Positions 14,893 through 22,823 of a stretch of DNA of 31,497 nt are shown piece by piece. Both the position numbers and the translations under genes were made by a program. The notes under the pieces were generated by a model that did no database searches, was not told where the DNA came from, and saw nothing but the letters and a program-made list of their open reading frames with translations. The DNA comes from Saccharicrinis sp. UBA6048 (GTDB lineage Bacteria; Bacteroidota; Bacteroidia; Bacteroidales; Marinilabiliaceae), in the NCBI GenBank assembly GCA_002429115.1, contig DIYS01000120.1, positions 1 to 31,497 of the forward strand, written 5' to 3'. The first letter of the stretch is position 1; each line of letters starts with the position of its first letter.

Positions 14893-15738
14893 TTAGTAAG
14901 CAGTTTTTCCCGAGAGCTTGGTATCTCTATAAATACTTGGTGAAACTCCTTCATTATTTCTGAAAAAACGGCCAAATGTCTGGATGTCTTCAAAGCCCAG
15001 TTCAAGAGCAATATATTTGATGCTATTATCCGTATATCTCAATAACCGTCTTGCTTCAAGCATTCTTCGGTCTTTGATGAATTGCAAAGGAGTTTTTGAT
15101 GAAATAGTGGAAAATAAATTGGACAGTGTTTTTGGTGACTTATGTAACATTTCCGCATATTCAGCTACCGTATGAATGGTCTTAAAATGCTGCTCTACTA
15201 AAAAATTATATTCTCGGATGATATTAATCTGATTGTCATCCATCTTAAAATAATTCACTTGTTTCTTATATATACGTGCACATAATATTAAAAAGCGCTT
15301 TAACATCATTTGAAGCATTTCCAATTGAAGGTCATCCTTGGTTTTTAATTCAAGTAAAAACATTTCAAAAACCGTCTTCAACCTTTTGACCTCATCCTCG
15401 GGTATTGAAATAACAGGTAAAGAAGAAGCTCCGAAGAATAATACACCCTTACAACCAACTTCACTATCATGATCAACAATGCAGTAAAAAGGCCTGTTAA
15501 ATCGGATCATCTTTGCACCAGAAATATGTTTCACTTCAATATGATGGAATTCAGTAAGGCATACAATCTGGTTGTTAGAAAAGCAGTAATCGATATTATC
15601 AATAATGAGATGGTTATTCTCTTCGGTAAACCACAAGAGGGTTAAATCACTTTCACCACTATTTGTCAACTCGTCATGCTGATTTTCATTTAGATGATAG
15701 ATTTTTAATTTCTCGTTGGTATGACCCTCGTATTGCAT
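14893..15738 (-). CDS. AraC-family transcriptional regulator
   Basis: A 281-residue DNA-binding regulator. The N-terminal half (about 1-130) reads as a cupin-like sensing domain with alternating short strands (HLIIDNIDYCFSNNQIVCL, HIEVKHISGAKMIRF). The C-terminal part (about 180-275) is a standard AraC pair of helix-turn-helix motifs: VAEYAEMLHKSPKTLSNLF, TPLQFIKDRRMLEARRLL, then SIKYIALELGFEDIQTFGRFF and GVSPSIYR, the family signature. The gene lies 87 bases upstream of the AhpD-like gene on the same strand and probably controls it. The inducer is unknown; there are Cys residues in the sensing half, but a redox role is only a guess. Confidence 0.93.
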   Translation of the reverse strand: MQYEGHTNEKLKIYHLNENQHDELTNSGESDLTLLWFTEENNHLIIDNIDYCFSNNQIVCLTEFHHIEVKHISGAKMIRFNRPFYCIVDHDSEVGCKGVLFFGASSLPVISIPEDEVKRLKTVFEMFLLELKTKDDLQLEMLQMMLKRFLILCARIYKKQVNYFKMDDNQINIIREYNFLVEQHFKTIHTVAEYAEMLHKSPKTLSNLFSTISSKTPLQFIKDRRMLEARRLLRYTDNSIKYIALELGFEDIQTFGRFFRNNEGVSPSIYRDTKLSGKTAY

Positions 15739-15786
15739 TACATATCTTTAATTGTAAAGCAGTTATTGCACTTTCTGGCTTAACGC

Positions 15787-16359
15787 CTACTTTTTATTTC
15801 TTTTATACAAAAATGCTTTCCAGCGTTCTTCAGGTAAATGAGCTTCTTCCATGGCGGCACGAGATAAGCTAAAAAACAAATCAGACAAGCGGTTAATAAA
15901 GAATAGAATGGAGCGATCAACCGGAAAAGCACGATGTAATGAAGTCAGCTTGCGTTCTCCTTTGCGTAGTTGTGAGCGAACCACGTGGCACAATGCGGAT
16001 ACTTCATTGCCCCCTGGTAAAATAAAATGATCAGACCGGGTGCTGAGTTTTGACTCAATGTCATCAATCCATTCTTCGCAGAATTTATCCATTCCTTCGG
16101 GTAACGGCATGGTGTTTTTTTCTTTAAACTCGCTAGGTGTAGCCAAGTGACTCATGGTGTTCATCAACTCAACCTGAATTTGGTGAAGTTTTTCCTGCCA
16201 GTCATGCTGTGGATCCATTTTCGCGCGCAGTAATCCAATAAAAGAATTTACCTCATCAAATGTACCATAGGCATCCACCCGTATATCATCTTTATTCACA
16301 CGAATGCCTCCAAGCAAATCTGTTTGCCCCCGGTCACCTGTTTTTGTATATATTTTCAT
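15787..16359 (-). CDS. pduO: Cob(I)alamin adenosyltransferase, PduO type
   Basis: Transfers the adenosyl group of ATP to reduced cob(I)alamin, giving the coenzyme B12 used by enzymes such as methylmalonyl-CoA mutase. The 190 residues have the family markers: the N-terminal YTKTGDRGQTDLLGG (about 4-18), the DAYGTFDEVNSFIGLLRA helix (about 29-46), and the C-terminal FILPGGNEVSALCHVVRSQLRKGERKL region with the conserved Arg and Glu residues (about 124-150). Length matches the single-domain PduO/MMAB type rather than the CobA or EutT types. No other cobalamin gene adjoins it; the start faces pdxH across a 135-base divergent gap. The second TonB-dependent receptor of this window could in principle import B12, but it is 9.5 kb away and this is not evidence. 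Confidence 0.93.
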   Translation of the reverse strand: MKIYTKTGDRGQTDLLGGIRVNKDDIRVDAYGTFDEVNSFIGLLRAKMDPQHDWQEKLHQIQVELMNTMSHLATPSEFKEKNTMPLPEGMDKFCEEWIDDIESKLSTRSDHFILPGGNEVSALCHVVRSQLRKGERKLTSLHRAFPVDRSILFFINRLSDLFFSLSRAAMEEAHLPEERWKAFLYKRNKK

Positions 16360-16494
16360 AATGATGTGCTTATGTCTAAGTTAATTGCAAGGGAAACAAT
16401 TGATTTGACCAAATGTTTATTCAGGCTTCAATCGTGTTATTTTACTAAACATTCCATGTCTATTGTTGTTTTCTGATTACTAAAAAAAGATGCA

Positions 16495-17133
16495 ATGAAT
16501 AAACTGGCAGATATACGCGAACATTATCACAAAGGAAGTCTTTCGAAAGAGGAACTTAACGTTGATCCTTTTGTTCAATTCAATAGCTGGCTGGATGAGG
16601 CGATTAAAGCGGAGTGCAATCTGCCAACAGCGGTGACTCTTGCAACGGTTGATTCTGACTTAATGCCGAATTGTAGAATTGTGCTACTTAAGGAAGTATG
16701 TGATGGTGGTTTTGTGTTTTTCACCAATTATAACAGCGATAAAGGACAGGAAATTAAATTTTCAGGAAAAGCAGCATTAAACTTTTTTTGGCCTGAATTG
16801 GAACGACAGGTAAGAATCCGGGGAACTGTAGAAAAGGTTTCGGAAGGTCAGTCAGACGATTATTTTAATTCACGACCACGTGAAAGCCAGTTAGGTGCAT
16901 GGGCATCTAATCAAAGTGAGTTGGTTGATGATTCAGAAATACTGCTGACCAATTATTCAAATCTTGAAGCACAATATGCGGATAAGGAAATTCCCAGACC
17001 CGCACATTGGGGTGGCTATATTGTAAAAGCAGAAAGCATTGAGTTTTGGCAAGGAAAAACCAATCGCATGCACGATCGCTATCAGTATGTTTTGAGTGGT
17101 AATAAATGGCAGATAAAGCAATTGGCTCCCTAA
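16495..17133 (+). CDS. pdxH: Pyridoxamine 5'-phosphate oxidase
   Basis: An FMN enzyme that oxidises pyridoxine or pyridoxamine 5'-phosphate to pyridoxal 5'-phosphate. The 212 residues are of normal length for PdxH and show the family order: DPFVQFNSWLDEA near 24-36, the AVTLATVD and CRIVLLK strands, FVFFTNYNSDKGQE near 78-91, the FFWPELERQVRIRGTVEKV strand pair, the SRPRESQLGAWASNQS signature near 126-141, and the C-terminal WGGYIV, FWQGKTNRMHDR and WQIKQLAP stretches. Two places differ slightly from the common forms (RMHDR for RLHDR, KQLAP for xRLAP) and should not affect function. The gene stands alone, convergent with gldA across only 52 bases, and divergent from the adenosyltransferase. 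Confidence 0.96.
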   Translation: MNKLADIREHYHKGSLSKEELNVDPFVQFNSWLDEAIKAECNLPTAVTLATVDSDLMPNCRIVLLKEVCDGGFVFFTNYNSDKGQEIKFSGKAALNFFWPELERQVRIRGTVEKVSEGQSDDYFNSRPRESQLGAWASNQSELVDDSEILLTNYSNLEAQYADKEIPRPAHWGGYIVKAESIEFWQGKTNRMHDRYQYVLSGNKWQIKQLAP

Positions 17134-17185
17134 TGTTAATTAATTTGCAGTTGAGCAGTTTCTACAATTGAGGAGTTAGACATAT

Positions 17186-18088
17186 TTACTTGGTTAATCC
17201 ATGAAATACGCTTTCAAGATTCTGAGCATTGCGATTCATCGTAAGAATCTTCAAATTATTATTTACGGCATAATCAAATAAGTGGCCGCGAACATCTTCA
17301 GAAGCGGTAAGTTCCAATTCGTTATTTGAGATTCGCTCAACAGTCTTAATACCCACTATCTTTTTAATTGCCTCGATGTTAGGTGTTTTATCAAACTCAA
17401 CAAATACAAATGAATCACCTCCTTTTTGAAGTTTAGATAAGTCGGTTGATGGGTGATCAACCACTAATTCGCCACGGTTCAGAATAATCACCCGCTCACA
17501 TATCGCCTCCACTTCCTGCATAATATGTGTGCTCAGCATCACGGTCTTTTCCTTACCTATTCTTTTAATCAAATCACGTATTTCCAGTATTTGGTTGGGA
17601 TCAAGACCCGTTGTTGGTTCATCCAAAATCAATACTTCCGGATCATGAATTAAAGCTTGTGCCAGTCCAACACGTTGCCGGTAACCTTTCGAAAGAGTGC
17701 CAATCTTTTTATGTTGCTCAAGAGTTAACCCAGTTAGTTCAATCATCTCTTCCACTCGTGTTTTCTTAGCTGGCAAATTATATAACTCAGCCACCATCAG
17801 CAGATACTCTTTCACATACATGTCGAGATACAGAGGATTGTGTTCCGCTAGATAGCCTATTTTACTTCGAAAGTCGTTGGAATAGGTTCTGCTATTGATA
17901 CCACACACTTCCACCTCCCCTTGTGTTTGTGGCAAAAGACCAGTAATTATCTTCATCATGGTTGATTTACCGGCACCGTTTGGACCTAAGAAACCTACTA
18001 TTTCTCCAGTAGAGATGGAAAATGAAACATGCTTTAATGCCTTTTGCTGGCCAAACTCTTTAACAACATTTTTTACGACAATTGACAT
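17186..18088 (-). CDS. gldA: GldA-type ABC transporter ATP-binding protein
   Basis: The ATPase of an ABC system named for its role in gliding motility of Flavobacterium. The 300 residues contain Walker A GPNGAGKS (35-42), the Q-loop region with YLAEHNPLYLDMYV (79-92), which is close to the GldA-specific PEHNPLYLDMYV segment, the signature LSKGYRQ (132-138), Walker B LILDEP (153-158) and the H-loop LSTH. The C-terminal 80 or so residues form the extension typical of exporter ATPases of this group. In the gliding system the permease subunits are GldF and GldG; they are not next to this gene here. Other drug- or lipid-exporter ATPases share the general motifs, so the GldA name rests mainly on the HNPLYLDMYV segment. 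Confidence 0.87.
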   Translation of the reverse strand: MSIVVKNVVKEFGQQKALKHVSFSISTGEIVGFLGPNGAGKSTMMKIITGLLPQTQGEVEVCGINSRTYSNDFRSKIGYLAEHNPLYLDMYVKEYLLMVAELYNLPAKKTRVEEMIELTGLTLEQHKKIGTLSKGYRQRVGLAQALIHDPEVLILDEPTTGLDPNQILEIRDLIKRIGKEKTVMLSTHIMQEVEAICERVIILNRGELVVDHPSTDLSKLQKGGDSFVFVEFDKTPNIEAIKKIVGIKTVERISNNELELTASEDVRGHLFDYAVNNNLKILTMNRNAQNLESVFHGLTK

Positions 18089-18108
18089 ATCGGATCAGCT
18101 TTAAATCT

Positions 18109-18116
18109 CAAAAGTA
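18109..18116 (-). promoter_or_regulatory. Candidate -7 promoter element of gldA
   Basis: On the - strand this is TACTTTTG, an exact TAnnTTTG match 20 bases before the gldA ATG. No TTG at the correct distance was found. It faces a similar element for ispG about 80 bases away, in the divergent gap. Confidence 0.45.
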
Positions 18117-18196
18117 TTTAATTATAGGCTCGAAAAAAAATAGTGCGCGCAAAAGCTGTTCGTCAATGGCAAAGTCGTTAAATAAACATTTATACC

Positions 18197-18204
18197 TACT
18201 TTTG
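18197..18204 (+). promoter_or_regulatory. Candidate -7 promoter element of ispG
   Basis: TACTTTTG, an exact match to TAnnTTTG, 32 bases before the ispG ATG at 18237. A start site a few bases downstream (about 18211) would leave almost no leader for the TTG at 18216, which favours the ATG as the true start. Confidence 0.5.
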
Positions 18205-18236
18205 CATTTTATTCATTGAATCAACAAAGAGAAACA

Positions 18237-20099
18237 ATGTCTGAACAACCATTATACTGCGAAAATTTATTCAATTATCACCGCAATCCAACCCGTGAAG
18301 TTAAGGTGGGAACAAAAACCATTGGTGGTAATAGCCCGATACAAATTCAATCAATGACAACCACCAACTCATTAGATGCGGTGGCAACCGCCAGGCAGGT
18401 GATGAGTATTGTTGATGCAGGTGCTGATATTGTGAGGATTACCACGCAGGGAAGAAGTGAGGCACATACATTGAAAGATGTTAAAGAAATTATTCGTAAT
18501 CAAGGCTATGACCAGCCATTGGTGGCAGATATCCATTTTAATCCCAATGCGGCTAAGGTGGCTGCTTCTAATGTTGAAAAGGTGAGAATTAACCCTGGAA
18601 ACTTTTCGGGAGGTGCCAAGAAGTTTAAGCTTGATTATACCGATGAGCAGTATCAGGAAGAACTAAATGTGGCGAAGGAGAAGCTCAGTGCTTTTATCAA
18701 AGTTTGTAAGGAATATAATACGTCAATTCGTGTGGGTACCAATCACGGCTCATTGTCCGATCGAATAATGAGCCGCTATGGCGATACACCGCAGGGTATG
18801 GTTGAAGCATGTATGGAGTACCTCCGCATGTGTGAAGCACTAAATTTCCAGGATATTGTTTTGAGTATCAAAGCCAGTAATACACGTATAATGGTGCATA
18901 CCGTGCGTTTATTGGCGGTTGCGATGAAACGTGAGAACATGAATTACCCCTTGCACCTTGGTGTAACTGAAGCTGGTAGTGAGGATGAAGGACGCATCAA
19001 ATCAGCTGTTGGCTCAGGAGCATTGTTAGTGGATGGATTAGGTGACACCATACGCGTGTCGCTGACGGAGGATCCTGAAAAAGAGGTGCCGGTAGCTACA
19101 AAGCTGGTCAATTATATTGGTAGACGAAAAGATCATACTCCAATTGAAGAGTTGGATGTAAAAGATTATACACCATTTGAGTACAACCGACGCCAATCGC
19201 ATGCAGTACTCAATGTTGGTGGTAATAACAAGCCGGTGGTTATTGCTGAGGCAAGTGATTCGTTTCAAAAGGGCAAAGAACCGAAGGCTGACTACTTGTT
19301 TATCGATTATCCTGATGACATTAAAAACCATTATCAAAAGTACCTGATTCCTTATGCTGGTTGGAAAATGGGGAATACTTCAGGGAATACCGTACCAGTA
19401 TTAGATGTTGAGGAGTTTCTATCCGCTGATGATTTGCCTGCACACTGTTTTTTATCGATTAGTTATCCTCAACTGAATGATGAAGTATTGGATAAACTAA
19501 AGCATCATAAGCAGGTGATTATATTGCTTAGTTCTGAGCATATCAACCAGCCTGTTGAGCAACGGGCGTTTATCTTTAAATTAAACAACGAAGGTTTAAC
19601 ACATCCGGTTGTTCTGCATAATGTTTATAACGAAGATGAGGCCGAGGACTTTCAGATTAAAGCAGCAGCTGATGCCGGCATTTTGTTTTTAGACGGAATG
19701 GCAGATGGTCTTTGCCTTGAGAATGATGGAGCCTTATCAAATGCGGAAGTCGTAAACACGGCATTTGGTATTCTGCAATCATCCAGGGTTCGATTCACCA
19801 AAACAGAGTTTATTTCATGTCCGGGCTGTGGGCGTACTTTATTTGATCTTCAGGCGACTACTCAAAAAGTAAAAGAACGCACGTCTCACCTTAAAGGATT
19901 AAAAGTCGCTGTAATGGGATGCGTGGTTAATGGTGTGGGTGAAATGGCCGATGCCGATTATGGATACATCGGTTCAGGACCAGACACCGTTAGCCTGTTT
20001 AAACAACGTGAATTGATTAAACGAAATTTGCATCGTGAAGAGGCCGTTGAAGAACTTATTCAACTGATAAAAGAGAATGGAGATTGGGTTGAACCGTAA
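18237..20099 (+). CDS. ispG: 4-hydroxy-3-methylbut-2-enyl diphosphate synthase, three-domain form
   Basis: The penultimate enzyme of the MEP isoprenoid pathway, converting MEcPP to HMBPP with a [4Fe-4S] cluster. The 620 residues follow the long form known from Bacteroidota, chlamydiae and plants: TIM barrel (about 15-270, with GADIVRITTQG, PLVADIHF and VRINPGN), an inserted domain of about 200 residues, and the C-terminal iron-sulfur domain. Cluster ligands are Cys528, Cys531 and Cys562 with Glu569; their spacing matches the E. coli enzyme. Unusually, the near-invariant NGPGE reads NGVGE, with Val567 for Pro. The start is taken at the ATG (MSEQPLYC); an in-frame TTG seven codons upstream is unlikely given the promoter position. 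A palindromic terminator follows. Confidence 0.95.
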   Translation: MSEQPLYCENLFNYHRNPTREVKVGTKTIGGNSPIQIQSMTTTNSLDAVATARQVMSIVDAGADIVRITTQGRSEAHTLKDVKEIIRNQGYDQPLVADIHFNPNAAKVAASNVEKVRINPGNFSGGAKKFKLDYTDEQYQEELNVAKEKLSAFIKVCKEYNTSIRVGTNHGSLSDRIMSRYGDTPQGMVEACMEYLRMCEALNFQDIVLSIKASNTRIMVHTVRLLAVAMKRENMNYPLHLGVTEAGSEDEGRIKSAVGSGALLVDGLGDTIRVSLTEDPEKEVPVATKLVNYIGRRKDHTPIEELDVKDYTPFEYNRRQSHAVLNVGGNNKPVVIAEASDSFQKGKEPKADYLFIDYPDDIKNHYQKYLIPYAGWKMGNTSGNTVPVLDVEEFLSADDLPAHCFLSISYPQLNDEVLDKLKHHKQVIILLSSEHINQPVEQRAFIFKLNNEGLTHPVVLHNVYNEDEAEDFQIKAAADAGILFLDGMADGLCLENDGALSNAEVVNTAFGILQSSRVRFTKTEFISCPGCGRTLFDLQATTQKVKERTSHLKGLKVAVMGCVVNGVGEMADADYGYIGSGPDTVSLFKQRELIKRNLHREEAVEELIQLIKENGDWVEP

Positions 20100-20120
20100 T
20101 CAAATTATATTTTAATCAAT

Positions 20121-20146
20121 AAAAAATGCACGATCGTGGATTTTTT
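20121..20146 (+). terminator. Palindromic terminator after ispG
   Basis: A nearly perfect palindrome: six A, T, then the palindromic core CACGATCGTG flanked by a single G-G mismatch, then A and six T. It lies 21 bases after the ispG stop. The A and T arms let it act in either direction. Confidence 0.6.
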
Positions 20147-20232
20147 AGCTTGTTCGGAATGATTTTTTTGCTATGTGTTAAGGTTTTTATAAATTGCGTT
20201 TCACAAAAAATAACTAATTGAGTCTAGCCTAA

Positions 20233-21018
20233 ATGAAACGGAATTTTCTTCTTCTATTCGCGACGGTTTTTGCTTCTGTTCTTACCTATGCAGGTGAAAT
20301 AGAGTTAAAAGGTACATATCAAGGTGAAAATCTTTATGTAAAAAACCCGTTCGCGGCATCTGGTGTAGGTTTTTGTGTTTATGAAGTTACCGTAAACGGC
20401 CAAACTACTACAGATGAAATTAATTCCAGTGCTTTTGAAATTGATCTTACAATTTACCAGTTTGCTTTAGGCGAGCCTTTAACGGTTTCCATCAGGCATA
20501 AAGATGATTGTGAGCCAAAAGTGCTGAACCCAGAGGTGTTAAATGCCAGAGCAACATTTGTTGTCAATAAAATTAATGTGGCGGATAATACTTTAAATTG
20601 GGTGACCAGTAATGAAGCCGGATCTTTAACCTTTGTTGTAGAGCAATATCGCTGGAACAAATGGGTGAAAGTAGGTGAAGTAAAAGGTAATGGCACCAGT
20701 GGCACCAATGCTTATAAAGCAAAAGTTCGTTTACACAGTGGAGAGAATAAATTTAGAGTAAAGCAGGTTGACTATAGAAATAAGCCACGCTATTCTGATG
20801 AGGTTAAAAGCATCTCAACCAAAGAAGATGTAAAATTAGCCTCAGGTAAAGTAGACGATACCATCAACTTTTCTGCAGAAACGCTTTATGAGATATATGA
20901 TAAATATGGAGGCATCGTATTTAAGGGTTACGGTAAGGAACTTAATGTGGCCAGTCTGACCAAAGGACGTTACTACATCAATTACGATAACAAGATGGAG
21001 CGATTCACTAAAAAATAA
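20233..21018 (+). CDS. Exported protein of unknown function
   Basis: I do not recognise this gene. It codes for 261 residues with a typical signal peptide (basic start, hydrophobic core, cleavage likely after TYA at residue 20). The body is beta-rich with no catalytic motif: GTYQGENLYVKNPF near 28-41, a fibronectin-like middle (about 110-195: LNWVTSNEAGSLTFVVEQY, KFRVKQVDYRNKPRYSDEV), and two early cysteines that could pair. The last 45 residues (LYEIYDKYGGIVFKGYGKEL, ASLTKGRYYINY, ending RFTKK) resemble a short T9SS-like C-terminal domain, so it may be carried to the surface by that system. It is flanked by terminators on both sides and so is probably its own transcription unit between ispG and asnS. 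Confidence 0.85.
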   Translation: MKRNFLLLFATVFASVLTYAGEIELKGTYQGENLYVKNPFAASGVGFCVYEVTVNGQTTTDEINSSAFEIDLTIYQFALGEPLTVSIRHKDDCEPKVLNPEVLNARATFVVNKINVADNTLNWVTSNEAGSLTFVVEQYRWNKWVKVGEVKGNGTSGTNAYKAKVRLHSGENKFRVKQVDYRNKPRYSDEVKSISTKEDVKLASGKVDDTINFSAETLYEIYDKYGGIVFKGYGKELNVASLTKGRYYINYDNKMERFTKK

Positions 21019-21037
21019 TCTGATTATTTCAGAAAAG

Positions 21038-21068
21038 AAAAGGTGATTCATTTGAGTCACCTTTTTTT
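21038..21068 (+). terminator. Intrinsic terminator after the exported protein gene
   Basis: A nine-base-pair stem AAAAGGTGA (21038-21046) / TCACCTTTT (21057-21065) with a ten-base loop and seven T in a row at its 3' side, 20 bases after the stop codon. Confidence 0.85.
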
Positions 21069-21144
21069 ATTGCTAAAATGAAAGAAAAATTGCTAGTTCA
21101 GTTGCATTTAACCAATGATCTAGTGGACAATAAAAACAAATCAT

Positions 21145-21152
21145 TAATTTTG
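21145..21152 (+). promoter_or_regulatory. Candidate -7 promoter element of asnS
   Basis: TAATTTTG, an exact TAnnTTTG match, 28 bases before the asnS ATG, which is itself directly preceded by TAAAA. The -33 TTG is not clear. Confidence 0.5.
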
Positions 21153-21180
21153 CAATCCTGAATTAAATACAAAAGTAAAA

Positions 21181-22629
21181 ATGGAACAGATTCGTCGAAC
21201 AAAAATTGTTGAGCTGCTAAAAAGTACCGAATACGGCACGCAGGCAAATGTGAAAGGTTGGGTAAGAACCAAGCGAGGTAATAAACAAGTGAATTTTATT
21301 GCTTTGAATGACGGATCATGCATTCATAATATTCAGGTGGTGGTTGATGTACCTAACTTCGATGAAGAGATTCTTAAGCGAATTACAACTGGTGCTGCGG
21401 TTTCGATCAATGGTACGATTACTGAATCAACCGGTAGTGGACAGAAGGTTGAGATCCATGCAAAAGAAATAGAGGTGATGGGTGACTGTGATCCTGAAAA
21501 ATATCCGATCCAGCCAAAGAAACATACCTTAGAGTTTTTGCGTGAGAATGCACATTTACGTTTTAGAACAAATACATTTGGAGCCATTGCCCGAATTCGC
21601 CATGCCATGATTTTTGCTGTGCATGAGTTTTATACTAAGAAAGGTTTTGTCAATATTCATACACCTATTGTTACTGCTTCTGATGCAGAAGGGGCTGGTG
21701 AAATGTTCAAGGTAACAACCTTGGACTATGAAAACATGCCAAGAACAGAAGAAGGAGCAATCGATTACTCACAAGACTTCTTTGGTAAAGCTACTAACTT
21801 AACCGTATCGGGACAGTTGGAAGGTGAGTTGGCTGCATTGGCGATGGGCGAGATTTATACCTTCGGACCAACTTTCCGTGCCGAAAATTCAAATACATCT
21901 CGTCACCTGGCAGAATTCTGGATGATTGAGCCGGAGATGGCCTTCTATGATTTGAATGACAATATGGATTTGGCCGAGGAATTCTTGAAGTATCTGATCA
22001 AATACGCATTGGATAACTGCATGGATGATCTGGAGTTCTTAAGCAAACGCCTTCAGGACGAAGAAAAGAATAAAAAGGCGGATGAGCGCTCAATGGAATT
22101 AGTTGAGAAACTTCAGTTTGTATTGGCTAATGACTTTGTGCGTTTGCCATATACTGAGGCAATTGATATTTTAAAGAATTCAAAGCCAAATAAGAAAGGT
22201 AAATTTAAATATCCAATTGATGGATTTGGTAGTGATTTACAATCGGAGCACGAGCGTTACCTTGTTGAAAAGCACTTTAAAAAGCCAGTGATTTTAACAG
22301 ATTATCCAAAAGATATCAAGGCCTTTTACATGAAGCTGAATGATGATGGAAAAACCGTTCGTGCAATGGATGTTTTATTCCCTCAGATTGGTGAAATCAT
22401 TGGCGGATCGCAGCGTGAAGAAAGTTACGATAAATTAGTCGGCCGAATGGAAGAGATGGATATTCCTCAAGAGGAAATGTGGTGGTACTTGGATACCCGT
22501 CGATTCGGATCAGTTGTACATAGTGGATTTGGTTTAGGATTTGAACGTTTGATGTTATTTGTAACAGGTATGGGTAATATCCGTGACGTTATTCCTTTCC
22601 CACGTGCACCGAAAACTGCAGAATTCTAG
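21181..22629 (+). CDS. asnS: Asparaginyl-tRNA synthetase
   Basis: Charges tRNA(Asn) with asparagine; a class II synthetase of the AspRS/AsnRS group. The 482 residues hold an N-terminal OB-fold anticodon-binding domain (about 1-110: VKGWVRTKRGNKQVNFIALNDGS) and the catalytic core with motif 2 as FGPTFRAENSNTSRHLAEFWMIEPE (about 228-252) and motif 3 as GFGLGFERLMLFV (449-461). The SGQLEGE stretch near 210 and the AsnRS-type FRAENSNTSRHLAEF, rather than an AspRS sequence, support asparagine specificity. Length is normal for the bacterial enzyme. It lies between its own promoter element and a hairpin terminator, so it is probably a single-gene unit. Confidence 0.97.
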   Translation: MEQIRRTKIVELLKSTEYGTQANVKGWVRTKRGNKQVNFIALNDGSCIHNIQVVVDVPNFDEEILKRITTGAAVSINGTITESTGSGQKVEIHAKEIEVMGDCDPEKYPIQPKKHTLEFLRENAHLRFRTNTFGAIARIRHAMIFAVHEFYTKKGFVNIHTPIVTASDAEGAGEMFKVTTLDYENMPRTEEGAIDYSQDFFGKATNLTVSGQLEGELAALAMGEIYTFGPTFRAENSNTSRHLAEFWMIEPEMAFYDLNDNMDLAEEFLKYLIKYALDNCMDDLEFLSKRLQDEEKNKKADERSMELVEKLQFVLANDFVRLPYTEAIDILKNSKPNKKGKFKYPIDGFGSDLQSEHERYLVEKHFKKPVILTDYPKDIKAFYMKLNDDGKTVRAMDVLFPQIGEIIGGSQREESYDKLVGRMEEMDIPQEEMWWYLDTRRFGSVVHSGFGLGFERLMLFVTGMGNIRDVIPFPRAPKTAEF

Positions 22630-22658
22630 AATAAGGATACAATATAAAATGAAAAGTG

Positions 22659-22692
22659 CCGACTCCAATTGCTGGGGTCGGTATTTGTTTTT
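22659..22692 (+). terminator. Intrinsic terminator of asnS
   Basis: CCGACTCC (22659-22666) pairs with GGGGTCGG (22674-22681) around a seven-base loop, followed by TATTTG and a run of T. It lies 30 bases after the asnS stop. Confidence 0.8.
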
Positions 22693-22745
22693 TTCGTTAT
22701 TCATCAAAAAAAGTGCCGTACCTGTCGGTTTTGAGTAATAAATCT

Positions 22746-22753
22746 TAATTTTG
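22746..22753 (+). promoter_or_regulatory. Candidate -7 promoter element of rpoN
   Basis: TAATTTTG matches TAnnTTTG and would give a leader of about 65 bases before the rpoN ATG. No TTG at the right spacing was seen. Confidence 0.4.
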
Positions 22754-22823
22754 TTGTAAACTCACTGGCAATAAGCCTTCGAAAGTGTAGTTGAATCGCA
22801 ATGTTTAGAATGAACAGATAGGA

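Noticed and set aside
18216..18236. TTG start seven codons upstream of the ispG ATG
   Set aside because: It would begin almost at the predicted transcript start, and the ATG version matches the family N-terminus.
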